A DNA stretch of 64,000 nucleotides from contig JAVEXZ010000010.1 of assembly GCA_034003765.1 (NCBI GenBank), positions 6,604 through 70,603 of the forward strand. The letters run 5' to 3'. The translations under genes and the position numbers were made by a program. A model generated the notes under the pieces. The model ran no database searches and was not told the origin of the DNA. It saw nothing but the letters and a program-made list of their open reading frames with translations. Source of the stretch: JAAZGD01 sp034003765 (GTDB lineage: Bacteria; Bacillota; Clostridia; Peptostreptococcales; Anaerovoracaceae). Shown here in pieces: positions 1 through 9,700 of this stretch; positions within the stretch are counted from its first letter, which is position 1; every line of letters starts with the position of its first letter.

Positions 1-541
1 CCTCTAAGATTTTTTGAATTCGCAAGTCTTTTATACCTGAAGTAAGTTTTCCATCAGAAAATGTACCGGCTCCACCTTCTCCAAAAGGAACATTGGATTC
101 TTCTTTTAATACTCCATTTTCCCAGAATTCATTTACATCTTTGATCCTCTGTTCCATCTTGGCCCCCCGCTCATATACTAGGGGTTCATAACCCATTTCT
201 GCTAGTGTAAGGGCTGCAAATAAACCACAGGGGCCAAAGCCAATAACAACTGGAGGGTTACGGAGAGTTTTTGTCCCCATTGTAAGGGTAGGCATAGGCT
301 TTTCAACTATCTCTTCAATGCCCTTCAAAGTAGATGGTTTGATTGGTCCTTCTCCATCAAAATCAACTGTATAGACCCTTAATATATCACCTTTATCCCT
401 TGCATCTATGGATTCTTTACGGATTTTCCAATCACTAATAATAAAATCTTTACCATCTTTGCCCATTCGCCTTATTATTTTCTCAGGGATCATTGACATA
501 TCTTCTTTTAAAGTACATTTAATCTCATGAATCCGATACAT
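1..541 (-). CDS. FAD-dependent oxidoreductase (COG2509-like), 3' end outside window
   Basis: The reading frame starts at ATG 541 and runs off the left edge, giving about 180 residues. An N-terminal region of roughly 85 residues precedes a Rossmann dinucleotide-binding motif (VIGFGPCGLFAALTLAEMGY) and then an FGEGGAGTFSDGKL segment, both typical of the COG2509 family of predicted FAD-dependent dehydrogenases. The function in these proteins is not well defined. The start lies 12 bp after the stop of the upstream flavoprotein gene, so the two are probably cotranscribed. The ribosome binding site is weak (AAAGAGA). The substrate is unknown, and the missing C-terminus prevents closer assignment. 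Confidence 0.8.
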   Translation of the reverse strand, partial: MYRIHEIKCTLKEDMSMIPEKIIRRMGKDGKDFIISDWKIRKESIDARDKGDILRVYTVDFDGEGPIKPSTLKGIEEIVEKPMPTLTMGTKTLRNPPVVIGFGPCGLFAALTLAEMGYEPLVYERGAKMEQRIKDVNEFWENGVLKEESNVPFGEGGAGTFSDGKLTSGIKDLRIQKILE

Positions 542-553
542 ATATTCTCTTTT

Positions 554-1741
554 CTATTTTCCCAGGGCTTTTCCTGCTGCCATCCCTGTCTTCCAAGCAT
601 TATGCAAATTATATCCACCACAAGGTCCTTGTTTATCTAATAATTCCCCTACTATGTAGAGCCCAGGAACTTTATTGGACTCCCATGTGTTTGGGTTTAC
701 TTCACTTAATGATACCCCACCTATTGTTATTTGGGCATCTTTCCAACCACCTATCCCTTTGATTGGATAGGACAAATCCTTTAATTCATGTGCCATCAGT
801 TTTCTCACAGGTTCTGACAAAGAGGTGGCTGGTTTTTTAATATCCTCTAAAGATATGCCTAACCTATCTAATACTTCCTTTTCTAAGGGGGAAGGAATTA
901 TTGAACGAAGTATGTTTCCAATTGTTATTCCAGTAATATAACTTCTTTCTTCTAATATTCTTTGAATATCCTTTATGGAATAAGCAGTCATTAAATCTAG
1001 GGAAATTTTATAGTCATTAAAGGAAACCTCCTCACTTAAAACAACTTGGGAACTGAGATTAAATATACAAATACCTGATAGTCCTACCTTGGTAAATTGT
1101 ATTTCCCCTTCTTCTTCAGCAATTAGTTGCCCCTTTCTATAAAGCTTGGCTTTTCCCTTAGCTCTTACTCCCTGAATATCGTTTTGACCTTTAGGGACCT
1201 CTATCCAAGTTAAGCCAGGAAAGGTTTTAGTCACAGTCAAGCCTAGACTTCTTGCAACATTATAGCCCTCACCTATAGTTCCAAATTGAGGAGAAGCTTT
1301 ACCACCCATGGCTAAAACTAGCTTGGAACATTTTAATTCCTGAATTACCCCTTTACGGCTCCCAACAACTAAAAAGCCTCTGCCTTCTGCTTCAACTTTC
1401 TTAACAGTAAAGTCAGTTATTATCTCCACCCCTAAAGCTATTAAGCCTTCAATTAAAAGGCCCACTACATCATCTGCTCTACCTGAAAAAGGATAAAGTC
1501 TTCCATTCTCTTCCTCACGGATAAAAATCCCCAATGTGTTTAGAAAGTCTATAATATCCTCCACCCCAAGAATTGAAGAATTGCTTATATTGCATCTGCC
1601 ATTTCCTGTGGCTCTGAGTTTTTTCCCCAATTGAGAGTTTTTTTCCAAAATCATAACAGGTATATCAGGCCTATTAGCAGCTATACTTATGGCCGCTGCC
1701 ATCCCCGAAGGGCCTCCACCTATCACACATATTTGGTCCAT
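554..1741 (-). CDS. HI0933/YhiN-family FAD-binding flavoprotein
   Basis: A 395-residue protein beginning with a GGGPSGMAAA dinucleotide-binding motif (residues 8-17). This is followed by the LGKKLRATGNGRCNISN segment that marks the HI0933/BaiN family of NAD(P)/FAD-dependent oxidoreductases. The C-terminal GPCGGYNLHNAWKTGMAAG stretch is the second FAD-contacting motif of that family. Length is normal for the family (about 400). Members have been described as aminoacetone oxidase-like or as bile-acid reductases, but the substrate here cannot be read from sequence. It is the first gene of a two-gene leftward unit with the COG2509-like flavoprotein. Confidence 0.88.
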   Translation of the reverse strand: MDQICVIGGGPSGMAAAISIAANRPDIPVMILEKNSQLGKKLRATGNGRCNISNSSILGVEDIIDFLNTLGIFIREEENGRLYPFSGRADDVVGLLIEGLIALGVEIITDFTVKKVEAEGRGFLVVGSRKGVIQELKCSKLVLAMGGKASPQFGTIGEGYNVARSLGLTVTKTFPGLTWIEVPKGQNDIQGVRAKGKAKLYRKGQLIAEEEGEIQFTKVGLSGICIFNLSSQVVLSEEVSFNDYKISLDLMTAYSIKDIQRILEERSYITGITIGNILRSIIPSPLEKEVLDRLGISLEDIKKPATSLSEPVRKLMAHELKDLSYPIKGIGGWKDAQITIGGVSLSEVNPNTWESNKVPGLYIVGELLDKQGPCGGYNLHNAWKTGMAAGKALGK

Positions 1742-1902
1742 AGTCTTTTCTCTTTTCTGTTATTTAGTTATAAAAAGATTATACCATACTGAACACTTAA
1801 AACTCATTATATCAAAAGGGAAAATCCTTTTTCTTGTATTCTAAGCCCTTTACATAATTTTGCATTAGGGGAAATAGCAATTCCGAGCTCCCAATATATA
1901 AA

Positions 1903-1933
1903 TAAGCAAGTCCATGGTGTAAAGACTTGCCTA
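1903..1933 (-). terminator. Weak hairpin downstream of the pspC gene
   Basis: Inverted repeat TAAGCAAGTC / GACTTGCCTA (10 bp with one wobble, 11-nt loop) lies in the 246-bp gap between the PspC gene and the flavoprotein gene. Only a short, interrupted T tract follows it on the minus strand, so terminator function is a guess. Nothing else recognisable was seen in this gap. Confidence 0.35.
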
Positions 1934-1987
1934 CTTTTAGATAAAACCTCCCTATTACATAGGTAATATGAGCTTTCCTGTATCTTT

Positions 1988-2290
1988 CTATGATCTAGAT
2001 ACAGGCAAAATAAGAGCTAAAACAATATAGGGTAGGGCCATAGATGCCCCTAAAACAACAAATATTACCCTTACAAGATTGGGGTCCCATCCAAAATATT
2101 CGCCCAAGCCACCACAAACTCCTGCTATGTAACGATTATTGAGGCTTCTAGTTAATTTTTTATAGGTCATGTTTCCCTGGTTGCCATTGTTTTTCCTATT
2201 GCTAACAATCAAAACTATAGCTAGTATTACAAGGCCAAGAAAAAACAGTCGGAAAAATATGGCCCCCATTAAAGCTGCGAATTGTCCCAT
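1988..2290 (-). CDS. PspC domain-containing membrane protein
   Basis: A 100-residue protein with an N-terminal membrane segment (about residues 8-28), a polar linker and a PspC domain. The domain has the consensus pieces KLTRSLNNRYIAGVCGGLGEY and GWDPNLVRVIFVV, then a second hydrophobic helix. PspC proteins sit in the membrane and take part in envelope stress responses; Gram-positive versions are often fused to other modules. The extra N-terminal helix makes this slightly longer than the minimal 60-residue form. The start ATG is one base away from the stop of the AI-2E family gene, so it is the last gene of the Usp-DUF308-AI-2E-PspC unit. Confidence 0.85.
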   Translation of the reverse strand: MGQFAALMGAIFFRLFFLGLVILAIVLIVSNRKNNGNQGNMTYKKLTRSLNNRYIAGVCGGLGEYFGWDPNLVRVIFVVLGASMALPYIVLALILPVSRS

Positions 2291-2291
2291 T

Positions 2292-3401
2292 TTATTCTAG
2301 TTCTCCTTTGTTGTCAGACTCCTTTTTCATATTCTCTTCAGGTCTTTGTTCAGGTTCACACTTTGCTTTTCTTCTTTTTGATTCATCCATTACTTTGTAG
2401 TCCACGTTAAAAGCAGTCATTAAGAATATGAAAACAGGGACTCCAATCAATAGCCCCCATACACCCAAATAATGCTCGCCTATTAGTAAAATAAGAAAAA
2501 CAAAACATACTGGCAATCTGGTTTTTCTAGACATTAATTTGGGGTTTAGAATATATGCTTCGAAGCCATGAAGTAGCAAAATAAAAATTACCACTTTTGC
2601 AACCATGACAAGCCCCCCAATAGAAAACCCTATTACGGAAAGAGGGATAAATGAAATGATTACTCCAGCTACAGGGATTAAGCCCAAAAGGAAGATCATT
2701 AAACCTAGGCCACCGATAGCCGGATATCCGAAAATACTTAAGGCAATCATAGTAAAAACAGAGTTAATAAAAGCAATTAAGACTTGTACTTTCATGACCT
2801 GTCCGAAGGTCTTGCAAAACCCACCACCATATATTATAAAATAATCATATATAAAGGATATTTGACTTTTTGAAACATTAATCCCAAATTGTGCTATTTT
2901 ATTTTTTTCCGCCACAATTGCAAAACTAAGAATCATAGCAATTACAAACTTAATTACGAAAGTACTAACCATTCCAAAAGCACCTGCTAATAAGGTGCCC
3001 GCTTGGCTGATATAGCTATTAAAATCAATCCCTGAAAGAAGGGCTGTAACTCTTTCACCAGTAACTGCCTGAACTGCAGCAATATCAAAATTTCCTAATG
3101 CGTTGGCAATAATGTTAATTTGACGAACAAGTTTGGGAAATATCTCAATACTAAACAAGCTTATTAGTAAAATAAAAATACCATAAATAAAGAATAAGAT
3201 TATAATGTCAGGTAGCCTGGTACCTAAGACTTTAAGGTATCTACACTGTATTCTTTCTAGTAAGTGATAAAAAATAAAGGTTAGAATGAATGTCAACAGC
3301 ATAAGATCCAGCATATACCAAACCGTCATCAATAGTCCAAATATCACTATAAGTGATATTACTTTTTGTTTTTTCTCTTCCGGAATAATTTGGTCCGTCA
3401 T
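2292..3401 (-). CDS. AI-2E family (PF01594) transporter-like membrane protein
   Basis: A 369-residue polytopic protein with the AI-2E/PerM family layout: two or three N-terminal helices, a soluble stretch (about residues 95-150), then a bundle of hydrophobic helices. The family signature QVLIAFINSVFTMIALSIFGYPAIGGLGLM and GLIPVAGVIISFIPLSV lie near residues 205-260. The C-terminus is a charged Lys/Glu tail. Family members export AI-2, act as Na+/H+ antiporters or have unknown roles, so the substrate is open. A good ribosome binding site (AAGGATG) precedes ATG 3401. The gene follows the DUF308 gene by 11 bp. Confidence 0.85.
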   Translation of the reverse strand: MTDQIIPEEKKQKVISLIVIFGLLMTVWYMLDLMLLTFILTFIFYHLLERIQCRYLKVLGTRLPDIIILFFIYGIFILLISLFSIEIFPKLVRQINIIANALGNFDIAAVQAVTGERVTALLSGIDFNSYISQAGTLLAGAFGMVSTFVIKFVIAMILSFAIVAEKNKIAQFGINVSKSQISFIYDYFIIYGGGFCKTFGQVMKVQVLIAFINSVFTMIALSIFGYPAIGGLGLMIFLLGLIPVAGVIISFIPLSVIGFSIGGLVMVAKVVIFILLLHGFEAYILNPKLMSRKTRLPVCFVFLILLIGEHYLGVWGLLIGVPVFIFLMTAFNVDYKVMDESKRRKAKCEPEQRPEENMKKESDNKGELE

Positions 3402-3412
3402 ATATTCATCCT

Positions 3413-3943
3413 TTACTCGCTATCTGATGATGCGCCTAAATAGAGCATATTAATCCCTTGTAAAAGAAATGTCATACCTACAAGAGTTATTAAAGTGAAA
3501 TCAAACAATATTGCATCAAGGAAGAGATAAACACCAGTTAAGACGCATATAAGGCCTAGTATTAATAACCATACCCAACCTCCCTTATGGCTTTCGTTAA
3601 CACTAAAAACTATCCTTGCAACTCCTGAATGCATTATCCAAAGACCAAAAAAAACAGGAACAGCAGAATCAGCTACCAGTTGATTTGACAATACTAATAA
3701 GGAAAGTATGGTTGTAACCAGACCATCCGCTAGTAACCAGCCTGGACCTCTTTTTCTGGGTATACGAATAGACAAGTAACCAAAAACAGCAATTATCCCG
3801 TGTAAGAGCATTACTGCTCCCAATAAAAACGCTAAAGATAAGTATGTAGCTCCTGGGTGGGCTATACACCAAACGCTTGTAAAAACAAGGGCTACCCCAA
3901 TGATGATCGACGAAATTCGCACTATAAAATCCTCCCTAAACAT
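3413..3943 (-). CDS. HdeD/DUF308-family membrane protein
   Basis: Predicted 176-residue membrane protein with six hydrophobic helices in two similar halves, the usual HdeD/DUF308 architecture. I place the start at ATG 3943 (MFREDF). The frame stays open upstream to a TTG at 3979, but that codon has no ribosome binding site and would add 12 unconserved residues. HdeD in Escherichia coli is linked to acid resistance; for Firmicute homologues the role is unknown. It lies between a universal-stress-type protein and an AI-2E family protein in one leftward unit, which suggests a membrane stress role by association only. Confidence 0.75.
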   Translation of the reverse strand: MFREDFIVRISSIIIGVALVFTSVWCIAHPGATYLSLAFLLGAVMLLHGIIAVFGYLSIRIPRKRGPGWLLADGLVTTILSLLVLSNQLVADSAVPVFFGLWIMHSGVARIVFSVNESHKGGWVWLLILGLICVLTGVYLFLDAILFDFTLITLVGMTFLLQGINMLYLGASSDSE

Positions 3944-4027
3944 CCTTGCTATTATAGCCTTATAAATGGCCACGGTCAATATGGCTAAATCTTATATAAA
4001 ACTAAATATTTTTAGTCACCCCGCCAG

Positions 4028-4411
4028 CTATTCAGCAGGGACTACGATTATTTCAGTATTCTTCTTTAGTCTTTCTTCTAACAAACCAATAATATTGCTT
4101 GGCTCAGTAGCCTCTCCCGATTGTCCCAAAATCAAATGGGTTATTTTATTTTTCTCAACTAAATCTACCAAGGTATCAAAAACATGATTTGACCGAACCA
4201 CAGTTAAGTTGGCTCCATACTCTACTGCCTTTTCATATAAATAGTCTAGGGCTTCCCCTTCTTCAGTATTTCCTAAAAACTTAAACTCATAGTGGGCAAC
4301 ATGAATAATGAAAAGTTCTCCCTTACTGTTCTCTTGTAAGTCAAAACCATAATTGATTAACCGGTCACAAGTTTTTTGCTGTGTTACGCAGACCATGATA
4401 TTTTTTTTCAT
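4028..4411 (-). CDS. Universal stress protein family (KdpD-like Usp domain)
   Basis: A 127-residue soluble protein with a Rossmann-like Usp fold: MVCVTQQKTCDRLI at the N-terminus, an ELFIIHV strand, and a nucleotide-loop-like LILGQSGEAT followed by a C-terminal IIVVP strand. The arrangement is closer to the Usp domain inside KdpD sensor kinases than to classic UspA. No kinase domain is attached. The ATG at 4411 has GGAG ten bases upstream. It is the first gene of the four-gene leftward unit and diverges from dinB. Confidence 0.75.
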   Translation of the reverse strand: MKKNIMVCVTQQKTCDRLINYGFDLQENSKGELFIIHVAHYEFKFLGNTEEGEALDYLYEKAVEYGANLTVVRSNHVFDTLVDLVEKNKITHLILGQSGEATEPSNIIGLLEERLKKNTEIIVVPAE

Positions 4412-4440
4412 ATTTTATTGACTCCATCCCTTTTATAGTT

Positions 4441-4457
4441 TAGAAAAGTATTTTCTA
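4441..4457. promoter_or_regulatory. 17-bp perfect palindrome between usp and dinB
   Basis: TAGAAAAGTATTTTCTA is a perfect inverted repeat (7-bp arms, 3-bp centre) in the divergent promoter region. It does not match the Gram-positive LexA box (GAAC-N4-GTTC). It could be an operator for either gene; no regulator can be named. Confidence 0.3.
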
Positions 4458-4558
4458 GAATTTTTGAATTTTCTTACACTCCTATTATAACACAGGCATA
4501 CTGGTTTTTAGATGGAATTTTAGTGTTTTTTCCATCCCTTACGTTATATAATCAGAGT

Positions 4559-5782
4559 ATGGATAAAACTATTTTGCATTGTGATATGAATGGCTTTTTT
4601 GCTTCAGTAGAGCTTCTTGACCTACCTGAACTTAGAGACCAGCCCATGGCGGTATGTGGTAATCCCAAAAACCGACAGGGTATTATTGTGGCAAAAAATG
4701 AAATAGCAAAAAAGGCAGGAGTAAAAACCGCAGAAACCGTCTGGCAAGCAAGAAAAAAATGTCCTGGTCTAAAGCTTGTTCCCCCCCACCACGAGAAATA
4801 CAACTTCTATTGTAAACTTATCAACGATATTTATTACCGATATACGGATTTAGTTGAGCCCTTTAGCATAGACGAATCCTGGTTGGATGTAAGCTCCAGC
4901 GAAAAACTTTTTGGGTCAGGGTGTGAAATAGCAGACCATATCCGTAATACCATAAAAAAAGAGCTTAATCTAACCCTTTCTGTTGGTGTTTCTTTTAATA
5001 AAATTTTTGCTAAAATGGGGTCTGAGTATAAGAAACCTGATGCAACAACACTTATAAGTCGAGATAATTACAAGGAAATCCTGTGGCCACTTCCAGTGGG
5101 AGAACTTTTCTTCGTTGGTGGTGTTATGGAGGAAAAGTTTCATAAGTTAAGAATTGAAACCATTGGAGATTTAGCTTCTTATGATAGAAGGATAATTATT
5201 TCCCAGTTCGGCAAACATGGAGCAATGGTCCATGACTATGCTAATGGTTTAGATAGGGAGCCCGTTGCATTAGCCACGGAAAGGAAGAAAATAAAGTCCG
5301 TTGGGAATGGAATTACATTTAAAAGGGACCTAGTCACTGACCAAGATGTTTTGACAGCGGTAGTGGCTCTTTCAGACACAGTTTCTAGCCGCTTGAGGCA
5401 GTATCGTATGAAAGCCTCAGGGGTAAGGGTGGAAATAAAGGACCCCTCCTTTCAAACAATTCATAGACAAAAGCAATTAGATATGCCCACCAACCTAGCT
5501 GTGGAAATAACAAAAGCAGCATTTGACTTGACTTCCAATGCTAGAGGGCAAAAACAAGCAATTCGTTTACTAACAGTTACGGGAATTAATCTTTGCGATG
5601 AAGATGATGACCAACAAATGAACCTATTTCAATCTTTGGACGATAACCTAATAGGTGCAGAGAGATTGGAGCGCACATTAGATAAGATACGCAATAAATA
5701 TGGTGTGGGTGCCATTAATTATGGTCAGGTTCTGCAAAATGATATTGGCATCGATTTGGAAGAAATAAGACAAGAAGAGTAG
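4559..5782 (+). CDS. dinB: Y-family DNA polymerase IV
   Basis: Predicted 407-residue translesion polymerase. The catalytic palm motif DMNGFFASVE lies at residues 8-17 and SIDESWLDVS near residue 105, giving the metal-binding Asp and Asp-Glu residues. A helix-hairpin-helix thumb region follows, and the little-finger domain occupies the C-terminal third. The motif has Asn where most DinB proteins have Asp (DMDAFF), which is also seen in other Firmicute members. The start is taken at ATG 4559 because upstream codons add 12 unconserved residues. The extreme C-terminus lacks an obvious QLxLF clamp-binding peptide, although QMNLF occurs near residue 360. No LexA box was found upstream. Confidence 0.92.
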   Translation: MDKTILHCDMNGFFASVELLDLPELRDQPMAVCGNPKNRQGIIVAKNEIAKKAGVKTAETVWQARKKCPGLKLVPPHHEKYNFYCKLINDIYYRYTDLVEPFSIDESWLDVSSSEKLFGSGCEIADHIRNTIKKELNLTLSVGVSFNKIFAKMGSEYKKPDATTLISRDNYKEILWPLPVGELFFVGGVMEEKFHKLRIETIGDLASYDRRIIISQFGKHGAMVHDYANGLDREPVALATERKKIKSVGNGITFKRDLVTDQDVLTAVVALSDTVSSRLRQYRMKASGVRVEIKDPSFQTIHRQKQLDMPTNLAVEITKAAFDLTSNARGQKQAIRLLTVTGINLCDEDDDQQMNLFQSLDDNLIGAERLERTLDKIRNKYGVGAINYGQVLQNDIGIDLEEIRQEE

Positions 5783-5826
5783 GCCCCTAGGATAAGTTAA
5801 GACTGACACTTGTCCCCCTTATCAAA

Positions 5827-6789
5827 TTAAATAGATAATACGTCTGCCAATTCCAAAAATTCTTTTTCCACATCTCTTGTCATCTTTAATGCATCTGACA
5901 AATCATAGGAAACTATTGCATTTCCATTTGTACCAATAGCTTTACTGGAACTATCGTCACGGAGAAGTTCCACTGCTTTATAAGCCATTCTGCTAGCAAG
6001 CATCCTGTCTCTGGCTGTAGGGGACCCCCCTCTTTGAACATAGCTTAAAATCACAATTTTTGTATCAACTCCGGTACGCTCTTTTATCACATCCGCCAAA
6101 TCTTGAGAATTAATGGCTACCCCTTCGGCTTTTACAATAATATTATGTAGCTTACCCCGGTTCCTGCCTTGGATGATTTTTTTGCAAATAGCATTGATAT
6201 CTACTGGCATCTCGGGAATTAGAATTGTTTCGGCACCGCCTGTGACACCTGCATATAAAGCAATATCTCCGCAATGCCTCCCCATTACCTCTATAACTGT
6301 ACTTCTTTCATGAGAAGAAGATGTGTCCCTAATATTGCTTATTGAACCTAGTACCGTGTTCACCGCTGTATCAAAACCAATAGAAAAATCCGTATAAGCT
6401 AGGTCGTTGTCAATGGTCCCTGGGACACCCATAACGGTTGTGCCTGCTTCATCAAGCCTCAAACCACCTGTCATGGAACCGTCGCCACCAACAATAATAA
6501 GCCCCTCGATGGAAAAGCTGTCTAACATATTCAAGGCTCTTTTGAAGCCTTCTTGAGTCATGAATTTCTCAGAACGTGCAGTTCTAAGCATTGTTCCCCC
6601 TTTATGAAGAATATCCGAAACAGAGGAAACATTCATTTCCTTTATTTCCCCCTCAATTAGTCCATCGAAACCTCTCTCTATCCCATAAACCTTTAGGCCG
6701 TGGTAAATTCCTCCTCGAACCGCTGCCCTAATGGCTGCATTCATTCCAGGTGCATCTCCACCGCTAGTTAATACTCCTATGGTTTTCAT
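5827..6789 (-). CDS. pfkA: ATP-dependent 6-phosphofructokinase
   Basis: A 320-residue enzyme of normal bacterial PfkA length that phosphorylates fructose 6-phosphate in glycolysis. Visible motifs are the nucleotide loop TSGGDAPGMNAAIRAAVR (residues 8-25), GGDGSM near residue 101, the catalytic PGTIDNDLAYTD near 124-135, and the substrate-binding VMGRHCGDIAL near 168. Its ATG overlaps the dnaE stop (ATGA), so it is translationally coupled to dnaE. The dnaE-pfkA order is also found in other clostridia. Confidence 0.96.
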   Translation of the reverse strand: MKTIGVLTSGGDAPGMNAAIRAAVRGGIYHGLKVYGIERGFDGLIEGEIKEMNVSSVSDILHKGGTMLRTARSEKFMTQEGFKRALNMLDSFSIEGLIIVGGDGSMTGGLRLDEAGTTVMGVPGTIDNDLAYTDFSIGFDTAVNTVLGSISNIRDTSSSHERSTVIEVMGRHCGDIALYAGVTGGAETILIPEMPVDINAICKKIIQGRNRGKLHNIIVKAEGVAINSQDLADVIKERTGVDTKIVILSYVQRGGSPTARDRMLASRMAYKAVELLRDDSSSKAIGTNGNAIVSYDLSDALKMTRDVEKEFLELADVLSI

Positions 6790-9700
6790 TTGTTTCCCCC
6801 ACTCATTTTTACATTTTCAGCTCCCACCTGGGATGCTATTTCCTTTATAAGTTCATCACAAGGCCTAACCCAAAATTCTCTTGTTGCTTTGAATTTATTT
6901 CCTGTAGCCTCCACATATATCAAGACGGGACAAGTTCCAGGAAATGATTTTAATATATCTTTGACTCCCTTTATTTCCAATTCTCTATCACTTGCTCTTG
7001 GAATTTTAACTTTGAGAATCTCCTCTTCATCTATAGTTGCTTGTTCTTCAATTAGAGAAATCCGATTTGCTAATATTTTAGGGGTCTCTTCTTCTTTGAA
7101 ATTCACAGTGCCTTTTACCATGATAATTCTGTCTTCCTCAAGGAATTGCTGACAGGATTCAAAGGTTTTCGGGAAAACTACAACTTCTATTATACCAAAA
7201 AAGTCTTCTATATCAATGAAGGCCATCATTTGTCCGCTTTTTGTCACAAGTGTTTTCTTGCCTACAATAATCCCTGCAACATGGGCTTCCATACCATCAT
7301 TAACATCATCTATTTCTTCTTGCCCCGCCCTTACAAGCTGGTCACTTGTTAGGGATATTTTTCTTTCTATCTGCTTTCTAAGTGCATTTAATGGGTGATC
7401 AGACAAATAAACACCTAGGTTTTCTTTTTCCAGGGCCATTAACATTTTTTTATCGAAATCCCTTACATCAGGAAATGGAATGCAAAGTGTGGGAACCAAA
7501 CACCCATCATCAGTAGACGCTCCAAAAAGAGATACCTGTCCTGCAATATTTTTTCTTGCATCATTCTGAGCTGATGTTAAAAGGCCTTCGCTCATTGCTA
7601 TTAACTGAGCCCTGTTGCCATGCATTTCATCAAAGGCCCCTGCTTTTATCAGACTCTCCAAAGCTTTTTTATTCAATTCTCCTGAATCAATCTGTTGAAT
7701 AAATGTTACGATATCCCCAGCCAATCCTTTTTCTTTTCTTGCTTTGATAATCGCATCTACCATTCCTTCTCCAACATTCTTAACCCCCATCAAGCCAAAT
7801 CGGATTTTACCATCATCTACAGTGAATTTCTTTCCAGACTTGTTTACATCTGGTGGAAGTACTGAAATACCCATATCATTACAATTTCTTATATAACGTG
7901 CTATATAGGGCGCATCCCCCATAACTGAAGTCATAAGAGCAGCCATAAATTCCACCGGGAAATTAGCCTTCAAATATCCAGTTTCGTATGCTATTACTGC
8001 ATAAGCTGCAGCATGGGATTTATTAAAGGCGTATTCTGCAAAGCTTACCATCTGGTTGAAAATCTCTCCAGCCACATCTTCGGGAATACCTCGGGATTTA
8101 CAACCGGGGACTTGATCATTGCCATGAATAAAGGCTTCTTGTTCCTTTAGCATTACATCCATCTTTTTTTTGCTCATGGCTCTTCTAACAAGATCTGAAC
8201 GACCATAGGAATATCCTGCTAGGTCCCTAACAATTTCCATTACCTGTTCTTGATATACCAAGCACCCATATGTAACTTCTAGAATAGGTCTTAGGCTCTC
8301 GTGTAGGTATTCAATTGCCTGAGGACATTTTTTATTGGCAATGTATGTTGGGATAGAAGCCATAGGGCCTGGCCTATATAAAGATATACCTGCAACAATA
8401 TCCTCAAATCCATCAGGCTTTTGATTCTTCATGAACTGAGTCATGCCTGGAGACTCAAGTTGAAACAAACCTTCTGTATTTCCACTAGATATTATTTCAT
8501 AGACCTTTGGATCATCATAGTCCATTTTAGAAAAATCAATTTCCAGGCCATGGTTTTCTTTTATCATGGCCAAAGCATCTTGTATTACGGTGAGGTTCCT
8601 TAGGCCTAGAAAATCCATCTTTAATAGGCCAAGTTCTTCTATGGTGTTCATAGTAAATTGAGTGGATATACCTTTGTCTGCTAGATATAAAGGTACATAT
8701 TCATTTAAGTTCTTCTTTGAGATTACAACCCCTGCCGCATGGGTTGAAGCGTGGCGAGGCATACCTTCTACTGCCTTGGCTGTATCGATAACCTTCTTTA
8801 CACGAAGATCCCCTTGGTATTTCTCTCGGAATTCTTGAGATATTTTTAAGGCCCTGTCGATAGTGATCCCTAGTTCATTTGGAACGGCTTTAGCTATAGC
8901 ATCCACCTCACCATAGCTCATATTCAAGGCTTTACCAACACTGCGAATAGCCATCTTTGCTTTCATGGTTCCAAATGTTATAATTTGGGCCACCTTATCA
9001 GACCCATATTTTTCTATTACATAATCTATAACTTCTTGACGTCTTTCATAACAAAAGTCGATATCTATATCTGGCATTGAAATTCTCTCAGGGTTCAAAA
9101 ACCTCTCAAAAATTAGTCCATACTTTATAGGATCTATATCTGTTATCCCAAGGGTGTATGCAACCAAGGAACCAGCAGCAGAGCCTCTTCCTGGTCCTAC
9201 CATTATCTTCCTACTTTTTGCATAATGAATAAAGTCCCACACTATTAGGAAGTATTCTACATATTGCATACTAGAGATTACTGACAACTCATAATCTAAT
9301 CGTTCTTGATTAATCGCAAATGTATCTCCATATCGGTCTTTAAGACCTATTTGGCAAAGGTCCTTAAGGTAGTCAAAATTATCCCTAGCTTCAGGAGCCT
9401 GAAAGTCTGGTAAATGTAATTCTCCGAAACTAAACTCTGTTTGACAACGGTTAGCAATCCACATTGTATTTTCAATGGCCTGGGGTATATCAGAAAAAAT
9501 CCGCCTCATCTCTTCTGGGGATTTTAAGTAGAATTGGTCGTTTGCAAATCGCATCCTGTCTTCTTCGTCTACTGTGGCTGCTGTTTGAATACAAAGAAGT
9601 ACATCGTGGACCTCTGCATCTTCTTTGTTTACATAATGTACATCGTTGGTTGCAACGAATGGAATACCCGTCTCTTCATGGATTTTTATCATTCCAGGTA

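Noticed and set aside
5783..5826. GATAAG/CTTATC inverted repeat between dinB and pfkA
   Set aside because: Only six base pairs with a long loop and no T tract; not convincing as a terminator.
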